Source of the DNA: Synechococcus sp. KORDI-52
GTDB lineage: Bacteria; Cyanobacteriota; Cyanobacteriia; PCC-6307; Cyanobiaceae
Length of the DNA stretch: 64,000 nucleotides
NCBI RefSeq assembly: GCF_000737595.1
Contig: NZ_CP006271.1
Span: 1,116,001 to 1,180,000 of the forward strand
Direction of reading: 5' to 3'
Made by a program: the position numbers and the translations under genes. Shown in pieces: positions 42,527 to 52,210 of this stretch (positions are counted from its first letter, which is position 1; every line of letters begins with the position of its first letter). A model generated the notes under the pieces. That model was not told the DNA's origin. It did no database searches and saw only the letters and a program-made list of their open reading frames with translations.

Positions 42527-44530
42527 TCATTTGTCTCGCCCTGAAAGAATTTCGGTTCCGCTGGCGATCGGCACCAGGCTTCGCCGCAGTGGTGCCGGAG
42601 CCGGAGCTCCCAAGAGCGCCCGCTTCAGCAGCGCCAGCAGGGCGCGCCATTCCGTCGGCGGTTCACGGTCAACCCAGCAGCCCTGCCGTTGATAGAGCCA
42701 ATGCTCCAAGGCTTCGCGCTGCTCCGGGGAGGGTTCGTGCCAGGCGAAGCAGATGCGGGACCCCTGCCATGCCATCGGCCGGATTGGAAGCGGTGTTGGT
42801 TGTCCGTCCCAGCGCAGGACAGCCTTGCCGGCTGCAGAAGTTGTCGTGCCCGGTTGCAGCTCCAGTTCAGCGCCTTTCTCGCTGATGGCTGAGATGCGGC
42901 AGGTCTCTGTCTCAGCTCCTGAATGGCTGATGAATCCTGTTGTTTCCACCGCGAACCAGGGTGTTGGGTCCTCCTGAGGCGGGTCCCAGCAGGCCCGAAG
43001 GGCCACCAGGGTTCCCAGCAGGTTCAGCCCACCCCAGACCAGACCCAGCCCCCAGCCCTCTGCGTTCAGCTGCTCGGGTCGGGTCCCTTGGCGCAGAATC
43101 CCGATCAGGTTGGCCGCGTTGAGGCCACTCAGCAGCACCAGGGGCAGAGCCAGGGACCAGGTCCAGCCCCCCTGTTGATGCGCTTGGTGCTTGGGGGTGA
43201 CGCGAAATCCTTTGGGCCGCAGCACAAGAGTGCTCACCAGGGGCACTGTGAGGACCCAACCGGTGAGCTCGCTGAGCAGAGCAGCTCGGCTGCTTCGATT
43301 CAGCCAGCCGATGCTGAGCAGAACGGTCCCCCATAGCGGTAGCAGCAGCTCAAGCAGAGCCGCTGCCGAGATTTTGATGGGCACCACCCCAAACAGGCCG
43401 ATGCACAGGGGCATCAGCATCAGCAGCAGCCTCGGCAGGTTGTTGACCCAATGGATCACGCCTTCCAGATAGGCCAGCCGCACGCCCCAGCTCAGGTTGC
43501 GGGCCCGCAGCGGACCCTTGGGCAGTTGCAGGCTCTGCAGGGTTCCACGGGCCCACCGTTGGCGTTGGCGCACGAAATCAAGCATGCGCTCGGCGGCCAG
43601 TCCGGCGCTGAGTTTCTGCTGCAGATACAGCAGGCGCCATCCTTTCTCACGCAGGGCAATACCGGTGACGAAGTCTTCGGACAGGGCGTCTTCTGCAAAG
43701 CCTCCAATCGATTCGAGGGCCCGACGTCGAACCAGAAATGAGGTGCCTGCACAGACCACGGCGCCCCAGCCGTCCCGCACCGGCTCGATCCAGCGGTAGA
43801 AACTCTCTTCATCGGGCAGCATCCAGCGTTCCATGGCCAGGTTGCGCATCACTGGATCGGCGTTGATGCAGTGCTGGGGGGTCTGCACCAGAGCGACCTC
43901 AGGATCCATGAGCAGGCCGATCGTGTTCTCGAGGAAGCTCGCCTGGGGAATGAAGTCAGCATCGAAGACGGCAATCAGGTCTCCCTCGCTGATCCGGAGG
44001 CCGTCATTCAGATTTCCTGCCTTCGCATTCGCCCGTTCCGGTCGGTGCCGGTAGCGGCATCCCAGGGAACGGGCGAGCTGTTCCACCTCAGTCCGTCCGC
44101 TGTCGTCCAGCACCCAAACGGTGGTGTTGGGGTAGCTCTGGCGACGGCAGGCCTTGAGGCTGCGCTCCAGCACCGTGATCGGTTCGCCGTAGGTGGGAAC
44201 CAGGATGTCCACGCAGGGGCGCCAGGTGCTGGCCAACCAGGCGTGCCGTTGTTGAACGGCCTGCTCGCGCCGGTCGGGATACCTTCGCCAGGCCAGCCAG
44301 AGTGGAACGAGGCCTGTCAGCAGCAACCAGCCTTCCGCCATCAGTAAAACCAGGCTGAGCAGCGTGGACAGGGTGGTGTCCAGGTTCAGGCTTGAGGTGC
44401 AGCGCCAGTGCAGATAGCGAAGCGTCAGCAGCGTGATCAGCAGGATCAGGCTGCGGCGGGCCCAGATCGGTGATCCCTGCTCAGGGCGTCGTGTCAGCAG
44501 CAGAGGCCACAGCAGGAGCAGCAGGCTCAT
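42527..44530 (-). CDS. Cellulose-synthase-like processive GT2 membrane enzyme
   Basis: 667 residues of BcsA/CesA type. N-terminal membrane helices are followed by the catalytic domain ([57 protein letters not shown]), which gives the D, DxD, ED and QxxRW set. More helices follow, then a C-terminal soluble domain. That domain resembles PilZ, but its DxSxxG position reads AISEKG and no clear RxxxR is seen, so c-di-GMP control is doubtful. No BcsB or other cellulose operon gene is adjacent. The product polymer is unknown. Confidence 0.85.
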   Translation of the reverse strand: MSLLLLLWPLLLTRRPEQGSPIWARRSLILLITLLTLRYLHWRCTSSLNLDTTLSTLLSLVLLMAEGWLLLTGLVPLWLAWRRYPDRREQAVQQRHAWLASTWRPCVDILVPTYGEPITVLERSLKACRRQSYPNTTVWVLDDSGRTEVEQLARSLGCRYRHRPERANAKAGNLNDGLRISEGDLIAVFDADFIPQASFLENTIGLLMDPEVALVQTPQHCINADPVMRNLAMERWMLPDEESFYRWIEPVRDGWGAVVCAGTSFLVRRRALESIGGFAEDALSEDFVTGIALREKGWRLLYLQQKLSAGLAAERMLDFVRQRQRWARGTLQSLQLPKGPLRARNLSWGVRLAYLEGVIHWVNNLPRLLLMLMPLCIGLFGVVPIKISAAALLELLLPLWGTVLLSIGWLNRSSRAALLSELTGWVLTVPLVSTLVLRPKGFRVTPKHQAHQQGGWTWSLALPLVLLSGLNAANLIGILRQGTRPEQLNAEGWGLGLVWGGLNLLGTLVALRACWDPPQEDPTPWFAVETTGFISHSGAETETCRISAISEKGAELELQPGTTTSAAGKAVLRWDGQPTPLPIRPMAWQGSRICFAWHEPSPEQREALEHWLYQRQGCWVDREPPTEWRALLALLKRALLGAPAPAPLRRSLVPIASGTEILSGRDK

Positions 44531-44578
44531 GGACGTTCGGGGCGTCTCTGTAGGGTTAGCGATTGGCCGTTACAACCC

Positions 44579-45946
44579 TTGGCGCGTCCTGTCGTCGCAA
44601 TCATCGGACGCCCCAATGTCGGTAAGTCGACCCTGGTGAATCGGTTATGCCGCAGCCGGGAGGCCATTGTCCACGATCAACCCGGTGTGACCCGTGATCG
44701 CACCTACCAAGACGGCTACTGGGGGGATCGGGACTTCAAGGTTGTTGATACCGGTGGACTGGTCTTCGACGATGACAGTGAGTTCCTGCCGGAGATCCGG
44801 GAGCAGGCGGCTCTCGCTCTTGAGGAAGCCAGTGTGGCCCTGGTGATTGTGGATGGTCAGCAGGGCCTCACGGCGGCTGATGAATCCATCGCTGAATTTC
44901 TGCGCAGTCATCGCTGTCCCACGCTTCTGGCGGTGAACAAGTGCGAGTCGCCGGAACAGGGCCTGGCCATGGCCGGCGAATTCTGGAGCCTTGGGCTGGG
45001 TGAGCCCCATCCGATTTCGGCCATCCACGGGGCGGGCACCGGAGAACTGCTGGATCAGGTGCTCACCTTCTTCCCTCCGAAGGATCAGGAGGGTGATGAG
45101 GAGGAGCCGATACAGATGGCCATCATCGGTCGCCCAAATGTTGGAAAGTCGAGTCTGCTCAATGCCATCTGCGGCGAGCAGCGGGCGATTGTCAGCCCGA
45201 TCCGCGGCACCACCCGGGACACCATCGACACCAGCATCACCCGTGAAAACCGCCCCTGGCGTCTGGTGGACACCGCGGGCATACGCCGGCGACGCAGCGT
45301 GAATTACGGGCCGGAATTCTTTGGCATCAATCGCAGTTTCAAAGCGATCGAACGCAGCGATGTCTGCGTGCTTGTGATCGATGCCTTGGATGGCGTCACA
45401 GAGCAGGATCAGCGCCTGGCGGGCCGCATTGAGGAGGACGGCCGGGCCTGTGTGGTCGTCGTCAACAAATGGGATGCCGTTGAAAAGGACAGCCACACCA
45501 TGACGGCGATGGAAAAGGAGCTGCGTTCCAAGCTCTATTTCCTTGACTGGGCTCCGATGTTGTTCACCTCGGCACTCACGGGCCAGCGGGTGGAGAGCAT
45601 CTTTGCGTTGGCCGCCCTGGCGGTGGAACAGCACCGCCGCCGCGTCAGCACCTCCGTTGTGAACGAGGTGCTGAAAGAAGCCCTGAGCTGGCGCAGCCCT
45701 CCCACCACCCGAGGTGGACGTCAAGGCAAGCTCTATTACGGCACCCAGGTGGCCAGCCGCCCCCCCAGCTTCACCCTGTTCGTCAACGATCCCAAGCTGT
45801 TTGGTGAGACCTACCGTCGCTACGTCGAGCGCCAGATCCGCGAAGGCCTTGGCTTCGATGGAAGCCCATTGCGTCTGTTCTGGCGCGGCAAGCAACAGCG
45901 CGATGCCGAACGCGACCTGGCCCGTCAGCAGAGTCGCAAAGGCTGA
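44579..45946 (+). CDS. der: Double-GTPase ribosome assembly factor Der (EngA)
   Basis: 455-residue GTPase for 50S ribosome assembly. The two GTPase domains are visible: [11 protein letters not shown] at about residues 8-18 and [11 protein letters not shown] at 182-192, with NKCE and NKWD as the respective G4 motifs. A C-terminal KH-like domain follows. It starts with TTG at 44579, as no ATG precedes the first P-loop in frame. It diverges from the cellulose-synthase-like gene with 48 nt between starts. Confidence 0.96.
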   Translation: MARPVVAIIGRPNVGKSTLVNRLCRSREAIVHDQPGVTRDRTYQDGYWGDRDFKVVDTGGLVFDDDSEFLPEIREQAALALEEASVALVIVDGQQGLTAADESIAEFLRSHRCPTLLAVNKCESPEQGLAMAGEFWSLGLGEPHPISAIHGAGTGELLDQVLTFFPPKDQEGDEEEPIQMAIIGRPNVGKSSLLNAICGEQRAIVSPIRGTTRDTIDTSITRENRPWRLVDTAGIRRRRSVNYGPEFFGINRSFKAIERSDVCVLVIDALDGVTEQDQRLAGRIEEDGRACVVVVNKWDAVEKDSHTMTAMEKELRSKLYFLDWAPMLFTSALTGQRVESIFALAALAVEQHRRRVSTSVVNEVLKEALSWRSPPTTRGGRQGKLYYGTQVASRPPSFTLFVNDPKLFGETYRRYVERQIREGLGFDGSPLRLFWRGKQQRDAERDLARQQSRKG

Positions 45947-45949
45947 TCC

Positions 45950-46858
45950 ATGGACTGGTTGCGCCAGGTCCCCATGGGCCAATACGTCGATGGCTCCTCG
46001 GGTTGGCTCCGGCGCTTGGACCCTCGCCTGAAACTGGCCTGGTCCCTGGTTTTTCTGCTCACGCCTGTTCTGGCGGGGCCCCTCTGGCGTGTTGGCCTGG
46101 TGGTGGCTCTGGTGCTGATCACCTTCGGCAGTGGTCTGGCCCGGACGCTGTGGTGGCGGTCTGTGCTGGTGCTGACGGCCCTGGCCGTCGTGGTGGGCCT
46201 CTTATCGATGCTGTTGCCGGCTGTGGATCCCCCTGCGGCCTTTTCGCTGCGAAATCCGGCCGAGCTTCCGGGGCTCGAGACCGAAGGCCCTACCTGGGAT
46301 CTGCTGCGTCTCGGCCCGCTTCAGTTGGGCGGTCTCAAACTGGGCCCGCTGGTGGTGGACCGGGCCTCAGCGGTGCTGGGGCTGCGGACGTCGACCCTGA
46401 TCTTCACGGTGATTCACAGCGTCAATCTGATGCTGATCACGACGCCTCCGGAGGATCTGGTCTGGTCCCTCAATTGGTGTCTGGCGCCTTTGAAGTGGCT
46501 GGGATTCCCCGCGGAGCGGCTGGGGTTTCAACTGTTGCTGGCGCTTCGTTTCCTGCCCCTCGTTCAGGAGGAGCTCCAGAACCTGTTGCGCTCCCTCGCC
46601 AGCCGTGCCGTCAACCTCCGCCAGCTGGGCTTCAAGGCTGGCTTCGGCCTGGTGCTGGCGGTTGGAGAGCGGCTGCTGGCCAATATTCTCCTGAGAGCTG
46701 AACAGGGCGCCGATGCTCTGGTGGCCCGTGGTGGACGGATTCTGGCTCCGTCGTATTTCCGTATGCCTCCTGAACGACCTGCGCCCCTGCTGAACGCCCT
46801 GGCGATCGTCGCCTTGATGGTGGTGATCGGGCTGCGTGGTCAGTACGGTGCTCTATGA
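45950..46858 (+). CDS. Energy-coupling-factor transporter transmembrane protein (EcfT/CbiQ family)
   Basis: 302 residues with about six membrane helices and the CbiQ/EcfT pattern: GWLRRLDPRLKLAWSLVFLL near the N-terminus, and the coupling helix ending with LGFQLLLALRFLPLVQEELQ...LLRAEQGADALVARGG (the second Ala-Arg-Gly-type motif). This is the T component of an ECF vitamin or metal importer. The A (ATPase) and S (substrate) components are not in this window, so the cargo is unknown. It starts 3 nt after der and precedes pipX. Confidence 0.9.
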   Translation: MDWLRQVPMGQYVDGSSGWLRRLDPRLKLAWSLVFLLTPVLAGPLWRVGLVVALVLITFGSGLARTLWWRSVLVLTALAVVVGLLSMLLPAVDPPAAFSLRNPAELPGLETEGPTWDLLRLGPLQLGGLKLGPLVVDRASAVLGLRTSTLIFTVIHSVNLMLITTPPEDLVWSLNWCLAPLKWLGFPAERLGFQLLLALRFLPLVQEELQNLLRSLASRAVNLRQLGFKAGFGLVLAVGERLLANILLRAEQGADALVARGGRILAPSYFRMPPERPAPLLNALAIVALMVVIGLRGQYGAL

Positions 46859-46872
46859 CATCTGATGACGGC

Positions 46873-47139
46873 ATGGCGTCCGAGCGATATCTGAATCACC
46901 CCACCTTCGGGATGCTCTATCGCGTGGCTCCTGCAGGGGAAGGTCGTGATGTTTACGCCACGTTGTACGCCCAGAGAATGTTTTTCCTGGTGACCCTGCA
47001 GCCCCGTGGCGCCCAGTTTGAGGTGATCCCCTACGGCGACGCCCGTCACCACGCTGAGGTTCACCTGGGCCGTTGCCGGCGGGATCGAGCGGACGACCTC
47101 GACTCTTGGAGCCAGCTCTTCGATCAGACGTTCATCTGA
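46873..47139 (+). CDS. pipX: NtcA co-activator PipX
   Basis: Small nitrogen regulator that exchanges between the PII protein GlnB and the transcription factor NtcA. The start at ATG 46873 gives 88 residues, close to the standard 89, with the family opening ASERYLNHPTFGMLYRVAPA and LYAQRMFFLVTLQ in the Tudor-like domain. The C-terminal helices follow. A start at 46855 would add six residues and overlap the upstream stop. It forms a conserved pair with the following pipY. Confidence 0.95.
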   Translation: MASERYLNHPTFGMLYRVAPAGEGRDVYATLYAQRMFFLVTLQPRGAQFEVIPYGDARHHAEVHLGRCRRDRADDLDSWSQLFDQTFI

Positions 47140-47143
47140 ACCC

Positions 47144-47806
47144 TTGAACGATTCCTTCGCTGCGCGTTGGCAGGCGCTTCATCTTGACCGCCCTTGCTCC
47201 GCGAAACTTTTGGCGGTGAGCAAGGGACACCCAGCCGCTTCCTTGCGTTGCGTGGCCAAGTTTGGACAGCGTGACTTCGGCGAGAGCCGCCTCCAGGAGG
47301 CTCTGGCGAAGCAGAAGGAGCTCGTCGATCTGAAGTTGCGCTGGCATTTCATCGGTCGCCTGCAGAGCAACAAAGTTCGGCCCGTGGTGAAGGCCTTTGA
47401 TGTCATCCACTCCGTTGATTCCTTACCGTTGGCCGAACGGGTGTCGCGCATCGCCCTGGAGGAGGCCCGGAAGCCCGAAGTGCTGCTTCAGGTGAAACTC
47501 CGCCCCGATCCCAACAAAGGGGGCTTGTCGGCAGACGAACTCAGTGCCATTTGGTCAGACCTGCAAGCTCTGCCGGGATTGCGGATTTCCGGTCTGATGA
47601 CCATGGCGCCGCTCCACATGGCCGTCCAGCAGCGCAAGGCGTTGTTTTCCGACTGCCGTGCCCTGGCGGATCAGCTTGCGTTGGCGGAGTGCTCCATGGG
47701 GATGAGCATGGACTGGCAGGAGGCGGCAAACGCTGGAAGCACCTGGCTCAGGATCGGCTCGGCACTGTTCGGCCCGAGATTGGTGTCAACAGAAGCTGCG
47801 AATTGA
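47144..47806 (+). CDS. pipY: PLP homeostasis protein PipY (YggS/PLPBP family)
   Basis: 220-residue PLP-binding protein of the YggS family, involved in vitamin B6 homeostasis and, in cyanobacteria, in nitrogen signalling with PipX. The lysine in AKLLAVSKGHPA binds PLP, and QVKLRPDPNKGGL and GLMTMAPLH are conserved. The start is TTG 47144, 5 nt after the pipX stop. The pairing is conserved across cyanobacteria. Confidence 0.93.
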   Translation: MNDSFAARWQALHLDRPCSAKLLAVSKGHPAASLRCVAKFGQRDFGESRLQEALAKQKELVDLKLRWHFIGRLQSNKVRPVVKAFDVIHSVDSLPLAERVSRIALEEARKPEVLLQVKLRPDPNKGGLSADELSAIWSDLQALPGLRISGLMTMAPLHMAVQQRKALFSDCRALADQLALAECSMGMSMDWQEAANAGSTWLRIGSALFGPRLVSTEAAN

Positions 47807-47881
47807 CTTGCCCCGCCGCAGCGAAAACGGTATCCAGGGACATGGTTTTCGAACCACATTCAGACCGAGAGGAATCCCAAG

Positions 47882-48448
47882 GTGTCGCTGATCTCCCGTC
47901 TCCGTGCTGTCGTTGCTGGCGATGACTATCTCGATGGCGAATTGGATGACTTCGCTTACGACGACGAGCAAGACGAGCAGGACCAACGCGCCACGCAAGC
48001 CGATGGCGGTGCACTGGCCACCATCGGCGACAGCAATCCGTTCGAGCTCGGTGGTGATCTGCCCAGTTCCAACGTGATCGGGATGCCTGGCATCAGCAAC
48101 TCCGCGGCTGAAGTGAACGTGATGGAACCCCGCAGCTTCGATGAAATGCCTCGGGCCATTCAGGCTCTGCGGGAGCGCAAGACGGTCATCCTCAATCTCA
48201 CGATGATGGAGCCCGATCAGGCGCAGCGTGCCGTTGATTTCGTCGCTGGTGGCACGTTCGCGATCGATGGCCATCAGGAGCGCGTCGGCGAAAGCATTTT
48301 CCTGTTCGCCCCCAGCTGCGTCACTGTCACCAACACAGGCCATGACGAGGCTTCAGCTCCCACCGTGGTGAGCCGTGACGTCGATGTGGCTGAGGTGGAT
48401 GAGTCCGCCAGTGCGCCTTCGCCTGCCTGGGGCGCAGCTGCCCTCTGA
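47882..48448 (+). CDS. sepF: Cell division protein SepF
   Basis: 188-residue FtsZ-associated division protein (Cdv2 in cyanobacteria). An N-terminal membrane-binding helix ([12 protein letters not shown]) is followed by a very acidic linker ([18 protein letters not shown]). The SepF domain at about residues 80-150 includes [20 protein letters not shown], then [20 protein letters not shown] and [23 protein letters not shown] start at 47882. It continues the pipX-pipY-sepF-proC block. Confidence 0.95.
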   Translation: MSLISRLRAVVAGDDYLDGELDDFAYDDEQDEQDQRATQADGGALATIGDSNPFELGGDLPSSNVIGMPGISNSAAEVNVMEPRSFDEMPRAIQALRERKTVILNLTMMEPDQAQRAVDFVAGGTFAIDGHQERVGESIFLFAPSCVTVTNTGHDEASAPTVVSRDVDVAEVDESASAPSPAWGAAAL

Positions 48449-48456
48449 GCTGATCT

Positions 48457-49281
48457 GTGCAGCCCTCTTTCGGTGTTATCGGTCTGGGCCGCATGGCCCA
48501 GGCGCTCTTAACCCCTTGGCTTGAAGTCGGGTTGCTGCAGCGGGATCAGTTGCAGCTTTCCGTGGCTTCTCAGGCCTCTGCCCAAGCCTTGAGTGAGCGT
48601 TTTGGTTGCCGGGTGCACACCGAGCCAAGCGATTGTTTGACGGCGTCGGAATTGCTGTTGGCCCTGAAGCCCCAACAACTCGGTGGCTTGGTGGAGCAAT
48701 TGGGAGGCCGCATGGCGATTGCAGCGGCTGCGGCTGAGCGAGCTGAGCCGCCATTGCTGATCTCGGTGTTGGCGGGCGTGGGCTCAGAGCGCCTGCAGGA
48801 TTGCTTTCCGGGCTGGCGCGTTGTGCGAACCGTGCCCAATACCCCTGCTCTGGTGCGGCAGGGGTTGGTGGGTTTGGCGTTTGGTGATGGGGTCAGCCCT
48901 GATCAGCAGCAGCGCGTGCAGTCGCTCTTTGCCGCTGTGGGTGAGGTGCTGGAACTGCCCGAAAGCCAGCTGCCCGCGTTTCTGGCCTTGACCTCCTCAG
49001 GCCCGGCTTTTGTGGCGTTGGTGGCTGAATCACTCGCTGATGGAGCGGTTGCCGCCGGATTGCCTCGCGCCCGTGCCCATCACCTGGCCCATCGCACGCT
49101 CGCTGGCACAGCGGCGTTGTTGTTTGAGCAGGAGCTGCATCCCGGCGAACTCAAGGACATGGTCAGCAGTCCGGCCGGCGCAACGATTGCGGGCATTCGT
49201 GTGCTCGAACAATCGAACTTGCGTTCGGCATTGATCGAGGCGGTCGTCGCGGCTGCGGAACGCAGTCGGGAGCTGGCCTAG
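48457..49281 (+). CDS. proC: Pyrroline-5-carboxylate reductase
   Basis: Last step of proline synthesis. FGVIGLGRMAQALL is the NADPH-binding loop. VRTVPNTPALVRQGLVGLAF and the C-terminal LKDMVSSPAGATIAGIRVLE signature are intact. 274 residues, normal. GTG start 8 nt after sepF. It converges with cobI, 4-nt overlap of stops. Confidence 0.96.
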   Translation: MQPSFGVIGLGRMAQALLTPWLEVGLLQRDQLQLSVASQASAQALSERFGCRVHTEPSDCLTASELLLALKPQQLGGLVEQLGGRMAIAAAAAERAEPPLLISVLAGVGSERLQDCFPGWRVVRTVPNTPALVRQGLVGLAFGDGVSPDQQQRVQSLFAAVGEVLELPESQLPAFLALTSSGPAFVALVAESLADGAVAAGLPRARAHHLAHRTLAGTAALLFEQELHPGELKDMVSSPAGATIAGIRVLEQSNLRSALIEAVVAAAERSRELA

Positions 49282-49988
49282 GGCAGCACCTCCGGCCACC
49301 CTTGACGAATGAGCAGCAGGGAGAAGTAGGGGCGTGGTTCGGCCGCCATGGCATCGGCTGAACAGATGCGCTGGTCCGGCCAGCCGACCCGTTCGGCGAA
49401 CAGCGCTTGCTGCAGCAGACCATGTTGCTTCAGCAGAGGTTGAACCCAACTCCAGCGTCGTCCCAGTTTCAGCAAGGCCAGAACCTGTCCTGTCGCTGCG
49501 GCGTTGTCCAGCACCTGCTCCAGCTCTTCGGGGGTGTCAGGGCAGGGGCGCAGCAGCAGTTGATCCTGCTGCAGGGCCAAAGGCCAGAGGCCGGCAGCCG
49601 CGGCTGCTGAGCAGGAGGTGATGCCCGGAACCACGCTGATGGGACATTGGGGCCATTCATGGCGAAGGGCCAGCAGCACGTAGCTGCAGCTCGCAAAAAG
49701 AGACGCATCTCCTTCGCAGAGCAGCGCCACCTGCAGGCCGGAACGGACGGCCTGTTGCAGCTGTTGCGCCGCCGTTGCCCAGGCGGCCCGACGTGGTCCG
49801 GCAGCGTCAACCATCGGGAACAGCAGCGGCAGGCGCTGATGGTCGCTGCGGATCCAGGCGGCAGCGATTTTGGCGGCCATGCTGTCGGCCTCAGGACGGC
49901 CGACCGGATAGGCCACCACCTCTGCCTGGCGGATGGCGTCAACCGCGGCGAGGGTCAGCAGTGAAGGATCGCCGGGGCCGACTCCCAC
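49278..49988 (-). CDS. cobI: Precorrin-2 C20-methyltransferase
   Basis: SAM-dependent tetrapyrrole methyltransferase in cobalamin synthesis. GVGPGDPSLLTLAAVDAIRQ is the family opening, and VALLCEGDASLFASCSYVLL and VPGITSCSAAAAAG follow, as in CobI/CbiL rather than other Cob methylases. About 236 residues. The start is uncertain: GTG 49988 abuts the conserved motif, and no ATG is present upstream in frame before the divergent mtnD. Confidence 0.88.
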   Translation of the reverse strand: MGVGPGDPSLLTLAAVDAIRQAEVVAYPVGRPEADSMAAKIAAAWIRSDHQRLPLLFPMVDAAGPRRAAWATAAQQLQQAVRSGLQVALLCEGDASLFASCSYVLLALRHEWPQCPISVVPGITSCSAAAAAGLWPLALQQDQLLLRPCPDTPEELEQVLDNAAATGQVLALLKLGRRWSWVQPLLKQHGLLQQALFAERVGWPDQRICSADAMAAEPRPYFSLLLIRQGWPEVLP

Positions 49989-50056
49989 CAGCGTGAGTCC
50001 CCCAGTCGTGCTGGGATCGATGATGGTCAGCAGTCGATGCGCCCGGGGGCCGGACG

Positions 50057-50617
50057 ATGAGTCGTCTCAGCATCTTTCCAGACGAAACAGCATCTGATGC
50101 TCCGGATCGGCATGTGCTTCGGTTGGAGAGTCACGACCCGGCGGTGATTCAGGCGGAGCTCCGCCGCCGGGGCATTGGGTTCGAGCAATGGCCCGCGGAG
50201 CAGGGTCTGCCGGAGGGGGCCGACAAGGCCACGATCCTTCAGGTTTATGCCACTGCGATTGCCCGGGTTCAACGCGATGGCAGTTACGCCACGGTTGATG
50301 CGATCCGGATGACACCGGATCATCCCGATCGCGAGTCCTTGCGTTGCAAGTTTCTGGAGGAGCACACCCATGCCGAAGACGAAGTGCGCTTTTTTGTTGA
50401 AGGGTATGGCTTGTTTGTGCTGCACATCGGTTCCGAGGTGCTCAGCGTGCTGTGTGAACGGGGCGACCTGATGCGGGTCCCGGCAGGGACCCGTCATTGG
50501 TTTGACATGGGCTCTCAGCCCCGGTTCTGTGCAGTGCGCTGGTTCAACAACCCCGAGGGTTGGGTGGCGCAATACACCGGCAGCAGCATCGCCCAGCGAT
50601 TTCCCAGGCTTGACTGA
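50057..50617 (+). CDS. mtnD: Acireductone dioxygenase
   Basis: 186-residue cupin of the methionine salvage pathway. The metal-binding set is His103, His105 and Glu109 in HTHAEDEVRFF, plus His147 in GTRHWFDMG. Depending on Fe or Ni the enzyme makes the ketoacid precursor of methionine or an off-pathway product. ATG 50057. The next gene follows after the stop and may be co-transcribed. No other mtn genes are in the window. Confidence 0.93.
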   Translation: MSRLSIFPDETASDAPDRHVLRLESHDPAVIQAELRRRGIGFEQWPAEQGLPEGADKATILQVYATAIARVQRDGSYATVDAIRMTPDHPDRESLRCKFLEEHTHAEDEVRFFVEGYGLFVLHIGSEVLSVLCERGDLMRVPAGTRHWFDMGSQPRFCAVRWFNNPEGWVAQYTGSSIAQRFPRLD

Positions 50618-50637
50618 GGGTGCTTTCAGACGTCTTG

Positions 50638-51021
50638 ATGCGCCTCCACCGCTCCTTTCCTGCGCTGCTGCTGGGTTTGCCCATGGCAACACCCATCGCT
50701 GTTGCTGCCGAGGATGCAGCCTTGGCCCCCGAGGTTCAGCGGCGGGTTGCCGTGGTGGTGCTGGCGCGCCGAATTCGCGGCTACACCGCCATGGCCAAGG
50801 CCAGCAGCGATTGCCTGGTGGAGCAGGGTCGTCTTCAGCGCCATCAGGCCAATCAAGCCCTGGCGATTTCGCTTGAGGAGTTGGGCATCAGCCGGAGCAT
50901 GCTGGCGAATCCCCTGGTGGTCGCCGTCAGTCCACGCTTTCAGCGTCTGCTGGATGACAGCTGCGCCCTGGATCCGACCAAGGAGGCGGAAGCGCTGCAG
51001 CTGGCTGAAAACGAACTCTGA
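50638..51021 (+). CDS. Secreted hypothetical protein
   Basis: 127 residues from ATG 50638 (GTG 50620 possible). N-terminal signal peptide MRLHRSFPALLLGLPMATPI with a likely cut after AVAA. The mature part is helical, with two cysteines about 70 residues apart (SSDCLVEQGRL and LDDSCALDP), which may form a disulphide in the periplasm. No family recognised. A weak AT-stem hairpin lies downstream at 51067-51089. Confidence 0.7.
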   Translation: MRLHRSFPALLLGLPMATPIAVAAEDAALAPEVQRRVAVVVLARRIRGYTAMAKASSDCLVEQGRLQRHQANQALAISLEELGISRSMLANPLVVAVSPRFQRLLDDSCALDPTKEAEALQLAENEL

Positions 51022-51127
51022 CCTCTTCTCGAAGCGTGTCTCAGAAGGGGACGGTGAGAGCGCTGGCTTTTATTTCTTCAGCGAATAAAAACCACCCATA
51101 GGGTTCCGGCCTTCTGGCCTGGCTGCT

Positions 51128-51682
51128 GTGGTCGTTCGCTCTTGTCTTGCGGTGAATCTGCTGGCGCTGTTGGCGTTTCCCTGTTCTGCGGCCGAGTTGG
51201 ATCTGGCCTCGGCCTCCACGCTTCCAATCCCCTCGCCATCGACGGATGAGTCGGTTTTGGTGCTGAATCGCACCATGCGATCGCTCCCGCGTACGGGCGA
51301 TCCCATCTGGAGTCTGCGTCTGGAAACCCCGGGCAAGCCCGTGCAGCATTTTGATGCCGTCAGTGGTCGGGCCCACCGTCAGAACGCCGATCGCCATCGT
51401 TCCGGCACCCGTGCGCCGCTTCCCGCCGGTCGGTACAGCCTTGGACCGGTGGAGGCGCTGGGCCCCGCTGATCCAAGTGAGCTCGGGCCGATCTGGATCG
51501 GGATCGAACCGCTGTTCCCCACCGGTCGAGGGCACCTGGGCATTCATCTCGACCCCAGTGCCAACCGCAACGCCAACAGCGGCACGCTGGGCTGTGTGGG
51601 CTTGATCCGCTGGGACGACATGCAGGCCCTCGCGGGTCTGGTGCAGCGGCGTAACGTCCGAACATTGGTGGTGAGTGACTGA
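51128..51682 (+). CDS. Secreted L,D-transpeptidase-like protein with variant motif
   Basis: 184 residues. A signal peptide (VVRSCLAVNLLALLAFPCSA) precedes the domain. WSLRLETPGKPVQHFDAVSG is followed by PLPAGRYSLGPVE. GHLGIHLDPSANRNANSGTL then GCVGL has a His and Cys spacing like YkuD enzymes, but the canonical SHGC-R is TLGC-G. It may be a divergent YkuD family member. GTG start chosen because it gives the signal peptide. The stop directly abuts the next ATG. Confidence 0.7.
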   Translation: MVVRSCLAVNLLALLAFPCSAAELDLASASTLPIPSPSTDESVLVLNRTMRSLPRTGDPIWSLRLETPGKPVQHFDAVSGRAHRQNADRHRSGTRAPLPAGRYSLGPVEALGPADPSELGPIWIGIEPLFPTGRGHLGIHLDPSANRNANSGTLGCVGLIRWDDMQALAGLVQRRNVRTLVVSD

Positions 51683-52201
51683 ATGTTCTCGGATTGGGGC
51701 TTCAGTTGGGGCGGCTGGTGGGACAACCGCCGGGGTGAGTGGTGGCTGCTGGCCCAGCTGCTCCTGATCACGGCCCATCTGCTGCCGGTCTGGCCTGCTC
51801 CAGCCAGCTTCGGTGTGGCGATCTGGCCCCAACCCTTGTTTGGCTTGGGCCTGCTGCTGCTGGCTTTCGGCCTGTTTCGGGCCTTCGAGGCGTTTCGCTG
51901 CCTCGGGGCCAGCCTTTCGCCGCTGCCCGCGCCCAAGCCGTCGAACCAGCTCATCGCCACGGGCTCCTATGCCATCTGCCGGCATCCGTTGTATCGGGCC
52001 ATCCTGCTGTGTTCCGCGGGCGTGGTTCTGGCCACCGGCAGCCTGCTGCACCTGTTGTTGTTGATCAGCCTGGCGGTGGTGCTGCGGGGCAAAGCTCGCT
52101 TTGAGGAGCAGGCCTTACGGGCGATGCATCCGGAATACGGCCACTACGCCGCTGTCACTCCGGCGATTGTCGGTTGGGTTCCTGGTCTGGATTGGCGTTG
52201 A
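51683..52201 (+). CDS. Isoprenylcysteine-methyltransferase-like membrane methyltransferase
   Basis: 172 residues, several membrane helices (LLAQLLLITAHLLPVWPA, PLFGLGLLLLAFGLFRAFEA, LHLLLLISLAVVL) and the family segment GSYAICRHPLYRAILLCSAG, typical of the ICMT/PEMT superfamily, whose members use SAM to methylate lipids or proteins at the membrane. The substrate is unknown. ATG 51683 follows the upstream stop with no gap. Converges with the GT4 gene. Confidence 0.85.
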   Translation: MFSDWGFSWGGWWDNRRGEWWLLAQLLLITAHLLPVWPAPASFGVAIWPQPLFGLGLLLLAFGLFRAFEAFRCLGASLSPLPAPKPSNQLIATGSYAICRHPLYRAILLCSAGVVLATGSLLHLLLLISLAVVLRGKARFEEQALRAMHPEYGHYAAVTPAIVGWVPGLDWR

Positions 52202-52210
52202 TCGGCAGGG

